Origin: Planctomycetota bacterium
GTDB lineage: Bacteria; Planctomycetota; Planctomycetia; Pirellulales; UBA1268
NCBI GenBank assembly: GCA_003669605.1
Contig: QWOP01000021.1
Coordinates: 1 to 38,139 of the forward strand
Direction: 5' to 3'
Length of the DNA stretch: 38,139 nt
Shown here: positions 16,777-24,719 of the stretch, one piece after another
How positions within the stretch are numbered: position 1 is the first letter of the stretch
Layout: every line of letters starts with the position of its first letter
The notes under the pieces: model-generated
What the model saw: only the letters and a program-made list of their open reading frames with translations
Databases searched by the model: none
What the model was told of the DNA's origin: nothing
Made by a program: the position numbers and the translations under genes

Positions 16777-17907
16777 ATGCTGATCGATCGTTACATTGCC
16801 CGTGCCCAAATGCACGCTTTCCTGATCGTTTTCATCAGTCTTGCAGGGCTGACATTCGTTGTCGATGCCTTCACCAACATGGAGGAATTCGTTGCCCACG
16901 CCGGGGATGCGGGGGGCCTTTGGCGTGTGCTCGGAGAGTATTACGGCTATCGGTTGATCTCTTTCTTCGACGCCACCAGCGGCATCATCTCGCTGGCCAG
17001 CGCCATGTTCGCCCTCTCGTGGCTGGAACGTCACAACGAACTGACGGCGTTGTTGGCCGCGGGGGTGACCCGCTGGCGGATCGCGCGGGGCGCAATCGTG
17101 TTTGCAGGTGTCATCGCCATCGCAGCAGCCACCAACAGGGAATTCGTCATCCCGCACATCAGGCAGGCATTCTCCCGCAACGCCCAAGACCTGAAGGGGG
17201 ACCGCGACTTGCCGTTTGAGGCCCGCTACGACCACGAGACGGAGATCCTTTTCCGCGGCCGTTCTGCCCGGGCCGCGACCTACCGCATCGAGGGAGCCAG
17301 CCTCCACCTCCCGCTGGCGTTGTCGGATCACGGTACCCAGATCGATTCCGACGAGGCGCTCTGGCTGCCGGCGGATGGCGATCACTCTGCCGGCTACCTG
17401 CTGCGCGGTGTCCGCGAACCCGTGGGGATCGACCGCTTGGCAGCGATCGAGGTGGCAGGACGGACGATCCTCCAGACCCGCGCGGGAGCTGCTTGGCTCA
17501 ATGCGGGGGAGTGTTTTGTCGCCAGTGAGGTGACGTTTGAACAACTCGTCGGGTCGGCCAACTGGAGCCAGTATTCCTCGACCCCGGAATTGGTCCGAGC
17601 GATCGCCAACCCCAGTCTCGGCGTGGGAGCCGATGTTCCACTGCGAGTCCATGCCCGATTCGTGGCGCCACTGCTCGATATGGCTTTGACAATGCTCGGT
17701 ATTCCGCTGGTTGTCGGCCCAAACCGACGGGGCATCTTCGTCGCTGTGGGGATGTGTGTCGCGATGACTGTGGCGTTCTTCCTGGTGACCCTTGGTTGCC
17801 ATGCGATGGCGGCCAGCTACGTGATCAGCCCGTCGGTCGGCGCATGGGCCCCCTTGCTCGTTCTCGCACCATTGGCGGCATGGAAGGCACAGCCGATGTG
17901 GCAGTGA
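16777..17907 (+). CDS. LptF/LptG (YjgP/YjgQ) family permease
   Basis: Inner-membrane permease subunit of the type that extracts lipopolysaccharide for transport to the outer membrane. It begins MLIDRYIARAQMHAFLIVF, with the first membrane helix at once, further helices near residues 55-115, a periplasmic beta-rich domain (about 125-285) and C-terminal helices (about 290-375). This six-helix pattern and length (376 aa) match the family. LptF and LptG cannot be separated from sequence reading alone, and no partner gene is adjacent. The ATG at 16777 is chosen from the family start; the ribosome site is weak. Confidence 0.87.
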   Translation: MLIDRYIARAQMHAFLIVFISLAGLTFVVDAFTNMEEFVAHAGDAGGLWRVLGEYYGYRLISFFDATSGIISLASAMFALSWLERHNELTALLAAGVTRWRIARGAIVFAGVIAIAAATNREFVIPHIRQAFSRNAQDLKGDRDLPFEARYDHETEILFRGRSARAATYRIEGASLHLPLALSDHGTQIDSDEALWLPADGDHSAGYLLRGVREPVGIDRLAAIEVAGRTILQTRAGAAWLNAGECFVASEVTFEQLVGSANWSQYSSTPELVRAIANPSLGVGADVPLRVHARFVAPLLDMALTMLGIPLVVGPNRRGIFVAVGMCVAMTVAFFLVTLGCHAMAASYVISPSVGAWAPLLVLAPLAAWKAQPMWQ

Positions 17908-18236
17908 TGCCCTCGCTGCCGGTGGAAAAAGTCATTCCCGACCTTTTTCTCCGGCGGGTATCCCCGGTTTTCGACTGTGCTCACCCCTCGCAACCGCCTC
18001 GCGCAACTCGTGTCGACAGTGCATCCACGGCCGGCGCGGCGGCTGGAAAGCGTGCGGCCAGCCCCCCAGCCAGCCCCGCCGTTTTTGCCCGCAGCGTTTA
18101 CCGCATCCTCCTTGCTTCGCCAGCCCTTTTTTCTCTACCCCGACCCCGCCGTCGACCGATGAATCCTCTACGGGGGGGATAGCCGGTCAGCGGCCCTCTC
18201 CCGGGACCAACGATTCGGCAAAGGAGTGCCTTGGCC
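17908..18236. other. Intergenic region before fliW (329 bp)
   Basis: No gene is supported here. A short hairpin with GGG/CCC core at 17951-17967 followed by TTTT could end the upstream permease transcript, but it is weak. The stretch before fliW must hold its promoter if fliW is not read through; no convincing sigma70, sigma54 or flagellar sigma28 site was found. Confidence 0.5.
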
Positions 18237-18677
18237 ATGCGCATCAACACCTCCCGTTTCGGTCGCATCGATATCGATGCGGCCGACGTCATCAGTTTTC
18301 CAAGCGGATTGCCGGGCCTCGAAGGCTGCCGCGACTGGGCACTGCTGGCCGACGCCACCAACGACGCGTTGGGCTGGCTGCAGAGCACCACCCACGGTGA
18401 CGTGGCCCTGGCGGTGGTCAGCCCGCGGCGTTTTGTGCCCGATTACCAGGTGCGTATCCCGCGCAGCGAACTGACGCCGCTGGCAATCGCTGACCTCCGA
18501 CAGGCGCAGGTGATTGTGGTGGTCGGCAGCAACGGCAAATCCCTCACCCTCAATCTCAAAGCGCCCATCGTCATAAACCTTGAAGCCCGCACGGGCCGTC
18601 AAGTCGTTGCGAGCGGCGAGCTTCCAATGCAATTTGAATTGCCCTGCGCAACTCCCGGCCTCAAAAAGAGCGCATAA
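18237..18677 (+). CDS. fliW: Flagellar assembly factor FliW
   Basis: FliW binds flagellin and antagonises CsrA, tying flagellin supply to translation. The 146-aa protein has the family pattern: TSRFGRIDID, ISFPSGLPGLEG, LAVVSPRRFVPDY, and KAPIVINLEARTGRQVV near the end. AAGGAG precedes the start; ATG 18237 gives a 10-base spacer, whereas the in-frame TTG 18231 would give only 4. csrA follows after 60 bases, the classic fliW-csrA pairing, although no flagellin or hook gene is in the window. Confidence 0.94.
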   Translation: MRINTSRFGRIDIDAADVISFPSGLPGLEGCRDWALLADATNDALGWLQSTTHGDVALAVVSPRRFVPDYQVRIPRSELTPLAIADLRQAQVIVVVGSNGKSLTLNLKAPIVINLEARTGRQVVASGELPMQFELPCATPGLKKSA

Positions 18678-18737
18678 TAAAAGTGCCGGCCGACCTGGGA
18701 ACGTCGGCTCCACGACTGGTTTAGGAAGGATCGAAAG
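18678..18737 (+). promoter_or_regulatory. csrA leader with candidate CsrA-binding GGA sites
   Basis: A hairpin (18689-18708) has stem GCCGAC/GTCGGC and loop CTGGGAAC that displays GGA, as favoured by CsrA. Two further AGGA motifs (18723-18726 and 18727-18730) form the ribosome site. CsrA bound here would repress its own translation. This is inference from motif placement. Confidence 0.5.
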
Positions 18738-19010
18738 ATGCTCGTGCTCTCCAGACAACGTGATGAAAGCATCATGATCGGCGACAACATTGTCGTCACG
18801 ATCGTAGATATTCGGGGAGACAAGGTGCGCCTTGGCATCAACGCCCCGACCGAAATTCCGGTGCACCGCCAAGAAGTGTACGAGGCAATCCAACGGGAAA
18901 ACCTCCGTGCGGCCCGCCTGGAACCAGGTGACACCGAAGGGCTCGGCCGGATCTCCAATCACGCGCCCACGCAGGCACCGAAGAAGCCGGGCGAAGGCCT
19001 AGGCCGCTAG
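18738..19010 (+). CDS. csrA: Carbon storage regulator CsrA, copy 1
   Basis: Dimeric RNA-binding translational regulator that covers GGA sites in mRNA leaders. The first 60 residues are a complete CsrA domain ([38 protein letters not shown], with the RNA-binding arginine in PVHR). The protein is 90 aa, longer than the usual 60-75, with a basic-proline tail that is probably disordered. AGGAAGGA lies eight bases before the ATG. It is paired with fliW and followed by a perfect palindrome. A second csrA is at 33502. Confidence 0.96.
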   Translation: MLVLSRQRDESIMIGDNIVVTIVDIRGDKVRLGINAPTEIPVHRQEVYEAIQRENLRAARLEPGDTEGLGRISNHAPTQAPKKPGEGLGR

Positions 19011-19017
19011 TTACCCG

Positions 19018-19047
19018 TGGGAAAAGGTCAGCGCTGACCTTTTCCCA
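19018..19047. terminator. 30-bp perfect inverted repeat between convergent genes, possible bidirectional terminator
   Basis: The half-site TGGGAAAAGGTCAGC (19018-19032) is followed directly by its exact complement to 19047. As RNA it would form a long stem on either strand, with the A/T runs inside the stem. It lies 7 bases after the csrA stop and about 120 bases past the end of the convergent redoxin gene. No T-tract follows the stem, so a protein-binding palindrome is an alternative. Confidence 0.55.
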
Positions 19048-19168
19048 ATTGGAACAACTGCGGATCTCTCCGGTGTTGCGCACTCGAGATTGCCACGTGG
19101 TGATGGACGCCAACCCACCCTGGCGCGTGATGCCGGTCGAAACGGAATGGGGCGAGTGTGACGGTTGC

Positions 19169-19750
19169 TCAACTTCCGAACCACTGCGGCTCAAGGCCGG
19201 GCTTCCACTTGATGTTGCAGCCGATGCTCGGCTTCTGGGCTGGCGGAGGGCTTCTTCCTTCCACCAGTGCATCCAGCGCCACGCGCAGATCGGCGCCAGT
19301 CACAGCGATGCCGTTCCCCGGACGGCTGTCATCCAATTGGCCACGGTACGCCAACCGGCCACCGGCGTCGAAAACGAAGAAGTCGGGCGTGCAGGCCGCC
19401 TGATACGCCACAGCCACTTCCTGCGATCCGTCGTAGAGATAGGGAAACGGATAGCCACGCAGTTCTGCTTCGTGCACCATCTGCTCCGGCGAATCGGCCG
19501 GGTGGGACGAGACATCATTGGAACTGATGGCCGCGAACCCGATCCCCCTTCCCATGTATTCCTGCCCCAACGCCGCCAACTGATCGGCGACATGCTTCAC
19601 GAAGGGACAGTGGTTGCAGATGAACATCACCACCGTCCCCTTCAGACCGGCAACATCGCTCCACTCGATCGTCCGTCCATCGACATTGAGGAGCGAAAAA
19701 GCGGGGGCCGGTGTACCGAGGGGGAGCATCGTGCTCGGAGTGCGGACCAT
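19169..19750 (-). CDS. Redoxin/AhpC-TSA family thioredoxin-like protein
   Basis: Thioredoxin-fold protein of 193 aa. The active-site motif is CNHCPFVKH (CxxC in the place used by thioredoxins), followed by GIGFAAISSND and TPDFFVFD with the cis-proline. This is the 'thioredoxin family protein' common in planctomycetes, probably cytoplasmic since no signal peptide is seen. The partner and substrate are unknown. AAGGAG lies eight bases before the ATG. tatD lies upstream on the same strand with 105 bases between. Confidence 0.88.
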   Translation of the reverse strand: MVRTPSTMLPLGTPAPAFSLLNVDGRTIEWSDVAGLKGTVVMFICNHCPFVKHVADQLAALGQEYMGRGIGFAAISSNDVSSHPADSPEQMVHEAELRGYPFPYLYDGSQEVAVAYQAACTPDFFVFDAGGRLAYRGQLDDSRPGNGIAVTGADLRVALDALVEGRSPPPAQKPSIGCNIKWKPGLEPQWFGS

Positions 19751-19855
19751 CGTGGAATCTCCTTGGTGGCTTTCGGCGGCTCACGCCTCGGGGGGAAACA
19801 GGCATCACTGGGCGGATGCTGCGGGCTTGAGCCTACTTTGCCCCCCACGCCACTG

Positions 19856-20629
19856 CTATCGACAGCGATAGAAACGGCGGGCATTCGCGGTGGTCGCCGC
19901 AGCAAAGCCGTCGATCGCTACTCCTCTGGCCAGAGCGATTGCCCGTGCTGTGTGGACCACATTCCCCGGTTCGTTCCGCTTCCCGCGGAGGGGCTCCGGC
20001 GACAGAAACGGACTGTCCGTCTCCACGAGAATGCGATCCAGAGGCACAAGAACGGAAAGCTCCCGGAGGACCGCCGATGAACGGAACGTCACCATACCGG
20101 CAAACCCCAGATGGCACCCCAGCTCGACCGCCTCGGTCGCCTGCACGGAGGTGCCTGTGAAAGCATGGAGCACGACCTCGAGCGCCCCCCGCGACACGGC
20201 GCGCCTGATGACCGACAAGACATCGTCGATGCTGTCGCGGGTGTGAACGACCAGCGGCAATGAGAGCCGCTGGGCCAGAGCGACGTGGCGGTCGAACCAT
20301 TCCGCCTGGAGATCGCGGGGAGCATGGTCACGGTACCAATCGAGGCCGGTCTCCCCCACGGCAGCGACGCGACCCGATTCCGCGAGCGCCACAATCCGGT
20401 CCCATTCGCCATCCACAACGTCATGCACATCGTTGGGATGAATTCCCGCCGTGGCGACCAAGCCGGGCTCGCTGCCGGCCAAGGCGGCGGCGGCCTCGCT
20501 ATCGCTCGCCCGCGTGCCGATCACCGCCATTCCAGATACCCCTGCGGCACGGGCGCGGGCGAGGACTTCGGGCAATTCGCCGCCGTAACGCATCGGGTCG
20601 AGATGGCAGTGGCTGTCAAAGAATTCCAT
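19856..20629 (-). CDS. tatD: TatD family metal-dependent DNase
   Basis: TIM-barrel metal-dependent hydrolase, 257 aa. Metal ligands are visible in FFDSHCHLD, GETGLDWY, PLVVHTRDS, LHAFTG and the late aspartate of LVETDSPFLSPEP, all standard for TatD. The ATG at 20629 starts just before the first beta strand and has AGGA upstream; a longer reading to 20680 is not supported. The family has 3'-exonuclease activity on DNA or RNA and is also linked to D-aminoacyl hydrolysis in some members; the exact role here is open. Confidence 0.93.
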   Translation of the reverse strand: MEFFDSHCHLDPMRYGGELPEVLARARAAGVSGMAVIGTRASDSEAAAALAGSEPGLVATAGIHPNDVHDVVDGEWDRIVALAESGRVAAVGETGLDWYRDHAPRDLQAEWFDRHVALAQRLSLPLVVHTRDSIDDVLSVIRRAVSRGALEVVLHAFTGTSVQATEAVELGCHLGFAGMVTFRSSAVLRELSVLVPLDRILVETDSPFLSPEPLRGKRNEPGNVVHTARAIALARGVAIDGFAAATTANARRFYRCR

Positions 20630-20713
20630 CGAGCCATCCTGTTCCAGGGAACGCTCTTTGCCGGCCGAGAGCGGCCACACCCTCCGTGCTCCAGGCCACA
20701 GCCCCCTCGCAAT

Positions 20714-21157
20714 TCAGGAGCCGGCAGCCGCGCCGCTGGCGGATGGAGCGATCCGCTGCCGCATGCACTCCTCGAGGGCATCGCCATGTTGGATGGCAGT
20801 TTCCCTGGCCTGCCTGACCAAGTCGATCGCGGCGGGATCCGCTTCAGCGTCAATCAGCCTGTCGCATTCGGCTACCTGACGGCGGAGTCCTGAAAGGATC
20901 CTGGGCAACATGGCCCCCAGTTCGATGTCGTGGGTCGCCGTGTAGCGGATTGGATACGCCGGACGGGGAACGACAGCCCCCCGCTGTTCCAGCAACAGCC
21001 CAGCCCGGTTGGAGATGCTTCGCTGATCCTCCACCAAGTCGACAATCGCCAGTTTGATCTGTTCCTCTCCGGGGAACGTCCACAACCCGGCCGCAGCGAG
21101 ATAGGAGTGGAGCGACGAACCGAGCGACTCAATGAGGCTGGCGAGTGTCGTGGTCAT
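20714..21157 (-). CDS. Hypothetical helical protein (147 aa)
   Basis: Not recognised. The sequence is almost wholly amphipathic helix (TLASLIESLGSSLHSYLAAAG, EEQIKLAIVDLVEDQRSI, DIELGAMLPRILSGLRRQ), suggesting a four-helix bundle, with an Ala/Gly/Ser tail. A ferritin-like fold is conceivable but the metal ligands are not clear. It lies between nuoN (49 bases upstream) and tatD on the same strand, so it may be read with either. ATG 21157 is the likely start. Confidence 0.65.
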   Translation of the reverse strand: MTTTLASLIESLGSSLHSYLAAAGLWTFPGEEQIKLAIVDLVEDQRSISNRAGLLLEQRGAVVPRPAYPIRYTATHDIELGAMLPRILSGLRRQVAECDRLIDAEADPAAIDLVRQARETAIQHGDALEECMRQRIAPSASGAAAGS

Positions 21158-21206
21158 ACTGGATTGGCCTAGCCGATTCGGCAGGTGATCGAGGGGAATG
21201 CAGCCG

Positions 21207-22862
21207 TCAGGAGGCAAACGCCCCCGCCAGTCGAGCACACGCGTAGAGCCCCGACCAGAAGATCCCGAGTGTCACGACGGGCACCACCAGAGCAGTGACC
21301 AGAGCACCGGAAATCGAGACCAACGGGAACGCTTCTGCGGTCCGCTCCGCCGGTGGAGGATCGAATGCCATCACCTTGAGGACGCGGAGGTAATAAAAGA
21401 GGCTGACCACCGTGTTGAGGCCACCGACGACCAAGAGGATGAGCATCAACGGCCGTTCGGCGGAGAGCGTGACCGCCTCCATGATCGATGCAAACACCAG
21501 AAACTTGGAGACGAACCCAGCCAGCGGCGGCAGGCCAATGAGACTCACCAAAACGATCCCTGTTGCCACCACAATTCCTGGATTGGTGCGGATCAGTCCA
21601 GCGTAGGAGGCGATCTCTTCGCTCCGCAGCGAATTGCGGAGCAGAGCCACGATCGCAAAGGCTGCGAGGTTCATAAACAGGTATGTACCGAGATAGAAGC
21701 ATACGGCACTTACCGCCGCACGGGCCGCAGCGGGATTGTGGCCAGCCAACGCCACGGCCGCAGCCACACCCATCATCAGATAGCCGGCATGCGCGATCGT
21801 GGAGTAGGCCAGCAACCTTTTCATGTTGGTCTGGCCATACGCCGCAAGGTTGCCGAGCGTGCACGTCAGCACCGCCATGAGAGCGATGACGCCGGTGATG
21901 AAATGCCTGGTTTCACCCAGGGCAGCAAGTTCCAATCCATGGGATTCGCCTGTCGCTGGCACCGAGATCCCGTACACCACACGCAACAACAGCGCCACCG
22001 CGGCTGTCTTGCTGGCCACAGACAGGAAGGCCCCCACCTCGGCCGCGGCCCCGGCAAACACATCCGGACACCAGAAGTGGAACGGCACGGCAGAGAGTTT
22101 AAATGCCAGTCCTGCGGTCACCATCAGGCCACCGATTGCCAAGGTCAGCCCGGTGCCACCGGGCATGCCGGTGGCTGCCAACTGGGCGAGTTGCTTGGCC
22201 ATGGTGGGGAGATGACAGGTGCCGAGCACCCCGGCGAGAAGACTCAGGCCATAGAGCATGATCCCGGCCGCACCGGCACCGTAGACGGCATATTTGAGAG
22301 CGGCTTCGGAACTCGTCTTTCGCCCCTTGAGGAGTCCGGCCAAGGCATACGACGGCACACTGGCCATCTCAACGGCCATGAACACCATCAGGATGTGGTT
22401 CGCTGACGCCATCAGGCACATCCCCAACGTCGACCCGAGAACCAGCGAGTAGAAGTCGGCACCGTCCTCGCGATCAGGGATACCGGAGACTTTCGTGAAG
22501 AGGATGAAGAGCACCAAGAATCCCATCAGCAGCAGCCGGATGTAGGCCGTGAGGGAGTCAAAGGCGAGCAGGCCACCGAACAACTCCAACCTTCCGGAGA
22601 TCGCAGCTGCGCCGCTGCCTGACCAATCCAGCCCCGGCATCCCGCGAAAATCACTCCATGCGAAAAACAATCCGCATGCCACTCCTCCCAATGCCACCAG
22701 CGCCGAGTCGAGCAACCTCGCCACGGGGAGCATCCTGCAGAGCAGCAGGAGCACAATCGTGGCGGCGAGGCTAAGCTCCGGGCGGAAGTGAGGCAACGAC
22801 ACCACCAACGTATCGTTGATGGTACCGCTGAGTTGGGTGCCGAGATCGAAGACGGGATTCAC
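21207..22862 (-). CDS. nuoN: NADH-quinone oxidoreductase subunit N
   Basis: Antiporter-like proton-pumping subunit of the complex I membrane arm, 551 aa with about 14 membrane helices. Characteristic stretches include MFVAVEMASVPSYALAGLLKGRK (here FMAVEMASVPSYAL), GLAFKLSAVPFHFWCPDVF and RLLAYSTIAHAGYLMMG. The glutamate of VEMAS and the lysine of FKLSAVPFH are the expected proton-path residues. The start is GTG at 22862, supported by AGGGGAG, and overlaps the nuoM stop by 4 bases. It is the last nuo gene. Confidence 0.96.
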   Translation of the reverse strand: MNPVFDLGTQLSGTINDTLVVSLPHFRPELSLAATIVLLLLCRMLPVARLLDSALVALGGVACGLFFAWSDFRGMPGLDWSGSGAAAISGRLELFGGLLAFDSLTAYIRLLLMGFLVLFILFTKVSGIPDREDGADFYSLVLGSTLGMCLMASANHILMVFMAVEMASVPSYALAGLLKGRKTSSEAALKYAVYGAGAAGIMLYGLSLLAGVLGTCHLPTMAKQLAQLAATGMPGGTGLTLAIGGLMVTAGLAFKLSAVPFHFWCPDVFAGAAAEVGAFLSVASKTAAVALLLRVVYGISVPATGESHGLELAALGETRHFITGVIALMAVLTCTLGNLAAYGQTNMKRLLAYSTIAHAGYLMMGVAAAVALAGHNPAAARAAVSAVCFYLGTYLFMNLAAFAIVALLRNSLRSEEIASYAGLIRTNPGIVVATGIVLVSLIGLPPLAGFVSKFLVFASIMEAVTLSAERPLMLILLVVGGLNTVVSLFYYLRVLKVMAFDPPPAERTAEAFPLVSISGALVTALVVPVVTLGIFWSGLYACARLAGAFAS

Positions 22863-24658
22863 GGGCGGCTCCCCTCTGAAAGGGAGGCGGATGCGGGCAG
22901 GGAGGCTGCGTGCTCAATCCGACTGCCGTCGTGCACTGAACGGGTCCAAGCAGTGAGTGTCTCGACCTGTTGGTTGACCGTCGGCGTCACATAGTTGAAC
23001 AGCAGTTGCGGAGCGACACCGAAGAGGATCGCCAACACCACCAACGGGGCAGCGATCGCCAATTCGCGGCGTGTCATGGGAGTCAGATCCTCGCCGTGCG
23101 GCCCTTTGTACTCCGCTCCCAGATAGACCCGCTGGATGGCCCAGAGAATGTAGGCCGCCGTGAGGATCACCGTGAATGCCGAGCAGACGGCGAGCAGACG
23201 GCTGTAGTTCCAACTGGAGAGCGTTACCAGCACCTCGCCGATGAATCCGCACATCCCCGGCAGTCCGAGGCCGGCAAAGAAGATTGCTACCGCGAGCGAC
23301 GAGTAGAGCGGCATGCGGTTGAAGATGCCGCCGAACTCCTCAAGGTTCCGATGGTGGACACGGTCGTAGAGGACTCCCACCATGAAGAACATGCCGGCGG
23401 AACTGATGCCGTGGGCGAGCATCTGGAACATCGCCCCGTTGACCCCTTGAGCCCAGGCATCCGACTGGTACAGGTTTCCTTCGACCGCGCTCCACACCCC
23501 CAAGCCGAGCATGACGTAGCCCATATGGCTTACCGAACTGTACGCCACCATCCGCTTGAAGTCCTTCTGTGCCAGGGCTGCAAAGGCACCGTAGACCATC
23601 GATACCACCCCCAGCCCGCACACCAACCACGCCAGCGCCAGGCCGGCGCCCGGACAGATCGGGTAACAGATTCGCAGGATGCCGTACCCGCCGAGCTTGA
23701 GGAGCACGCCTGCCAGGATCATGGAGATCGGTGTCGGGGCCTCAACGTGGGCATCCGGGAGCCATGTGTGCACCGGCACAACGGGCACCTTGATCACAAA
23801 ACCGATCAGCAGCAACAGGAAGGCCCATGTCTCGACCGACATCCCCCAAAATCGCATCGCGGCGAACGGCGACTCTGGCAACTGGCCGATATGGGACAGC
23901 GCCAGGATGTTGAAGGTGTGCAGCGGCGTCGGGGATGTCTGAATCGCCATCACCGCCTCGCTGAGGGCTGGTTCTCCGAGCGTGCCACTGACGACGTGGG
24001 CTGCCACCAGTTGCTCCCGGGAGAGCTTCGTGAGATCGCTGGCGAAATAGAGCATCAGGATCGCCAGCAGCATCAGTACGCTTCCAAACAGCGTGTAGAG
24101 AAAAAACTTGAGGGCGGCGTATTCGCGGCGCGGACCGCCCCAGATACCGATGAGGAAGTACATCGGCAGGAGCATCACCTCCCAGAAGACGTAGAAGAGA
24201 AAGAAATCGAGCGAGACAAAGACGCCGATCATCCCCGTCTCGAGGAGTAGAAACAGAATCCAGTACGCACGGACATGCTTGGTGATCGGCCAACTTGCCG
24301 CCGCGGCGAGCACCGAGAGGAATGTCGTCAGCATCACCAGCGGCATGCTGATCCCGTCCACTCCCAGCAGGTACTCGATTTTGAAAGCACTGATCCAGGG
24401 TTGCTTGACGACGGCTTGCATGCCGGGCTCGCCAAGCTCGAACTGGCCGGGGCCCAGCGGGCCGAACAGGCTGGGCACTCCCATCCACAGCGACAGCACG
24501 AAGACCACGATCGTGGCCACCAAGCCGATCCAACGGATCGATTCATCTTTGGCTTTGGGGATCAACGGCAGCGCCAGGATCGCGGCCACGATGGCCGGCA
24601 GAAAGAGGATCAGCGTCAACGGCCAGAAGGCTGGCTGGGAGAGCTCGGAGGCGGTCAT
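22859..24658 (-). CDS. nuoM: NADH-quinone oxidoreductase subunit M
   Basis: Antiporter-like proton-pumping subunit of complex I, 599 aa, against about 500 in typical NuoM. Key residues are E160 (FWEVMLLPMYFLIG) and K290 (FVIKVPVVPVHTWLPDAH). The distance between them is about 40 residues greater than in E. coli because of a hydrophilic insertion (about residues 208-275, DLTKLSREQLVAAH onward). The start at ATG 24658 (MTASELSQPAFWPL) was chosen because the first helix follows at once; longer readings are not supported. 61 bases separate it from nuoL. Confidence 0.95.
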   Translation of the reverse strand: MTASELSQPAFWPLTLILFLPAIVAAILALPLIPKAKDESIRWIGLVATIVVFVLSLWMGVPSLFGPLGPGQFELGEPGMQAVVKQPWISAFKIEYLLGVDGISMPLVMLTTFLSVLAAAASWPITKHVRAYWILFLLLETGMIGVFVSLDFFLFYVFWEVMLLPMYFLIGIWGGPRREYAALKFFLYTLFGSVLMLLAILMLYFASDLTKLSREQLVAAHVVSGTLGEPALSEAVMAIQTSPTPLHTFNILALSHIGQLPESPFAAMRFWGMSVETWAFLLLLIGFVIKVPVVPVHTWLPDAHVEAPTPISMILAGVLLKLGGYGILRICYPICPGAGLALAWLVCGLGVVSMVYGAFAALAQKDFKRMVAYSSVSHMGYVMLGLGVWSAVEGNLYQSDAWAQGVNGAMFQMLAHGISSAGMFFMVGVLYDRVHHRNLEEFGGIFNRMPLYSSLAVAIFFAGLGLPGMCGFIGEVLVTLSSWNYSRLLAVCSAFTVILTAAYILWAIQRVYLGAEYKGPHGEDLTPMTRRELAIAAPLVVLAILFGVAPQLLFNYVTPTVNQQVETLTAWTRSVHDGSRIEHAASLPASASLSEGSRP

Positions 24659-24719
24659 GGGAACTTCCGTCGGAAATGGGTCCGGTGGATCGGGGCAGAG
24701 TGTGGTGTGGGGAGGCGTA

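Noticed and set aside
18114-18164. Flagellar sigma28-like promoter upstream of fliW (GACCGATGA)
   Set aside because: The -10 match is partial and no -35 element lies at the right distance.
22970-24250. 426-codon plus-strand open frame opposite nuoM, and a similar 434-codon one opposite nuoH (28477-29781)
   Set aside because: Hydrophilic, His/Gln/Glu/Arg-rich shadows of genes for membrane proteins, a known by-product of reading hydrophobic genes on the other strand.
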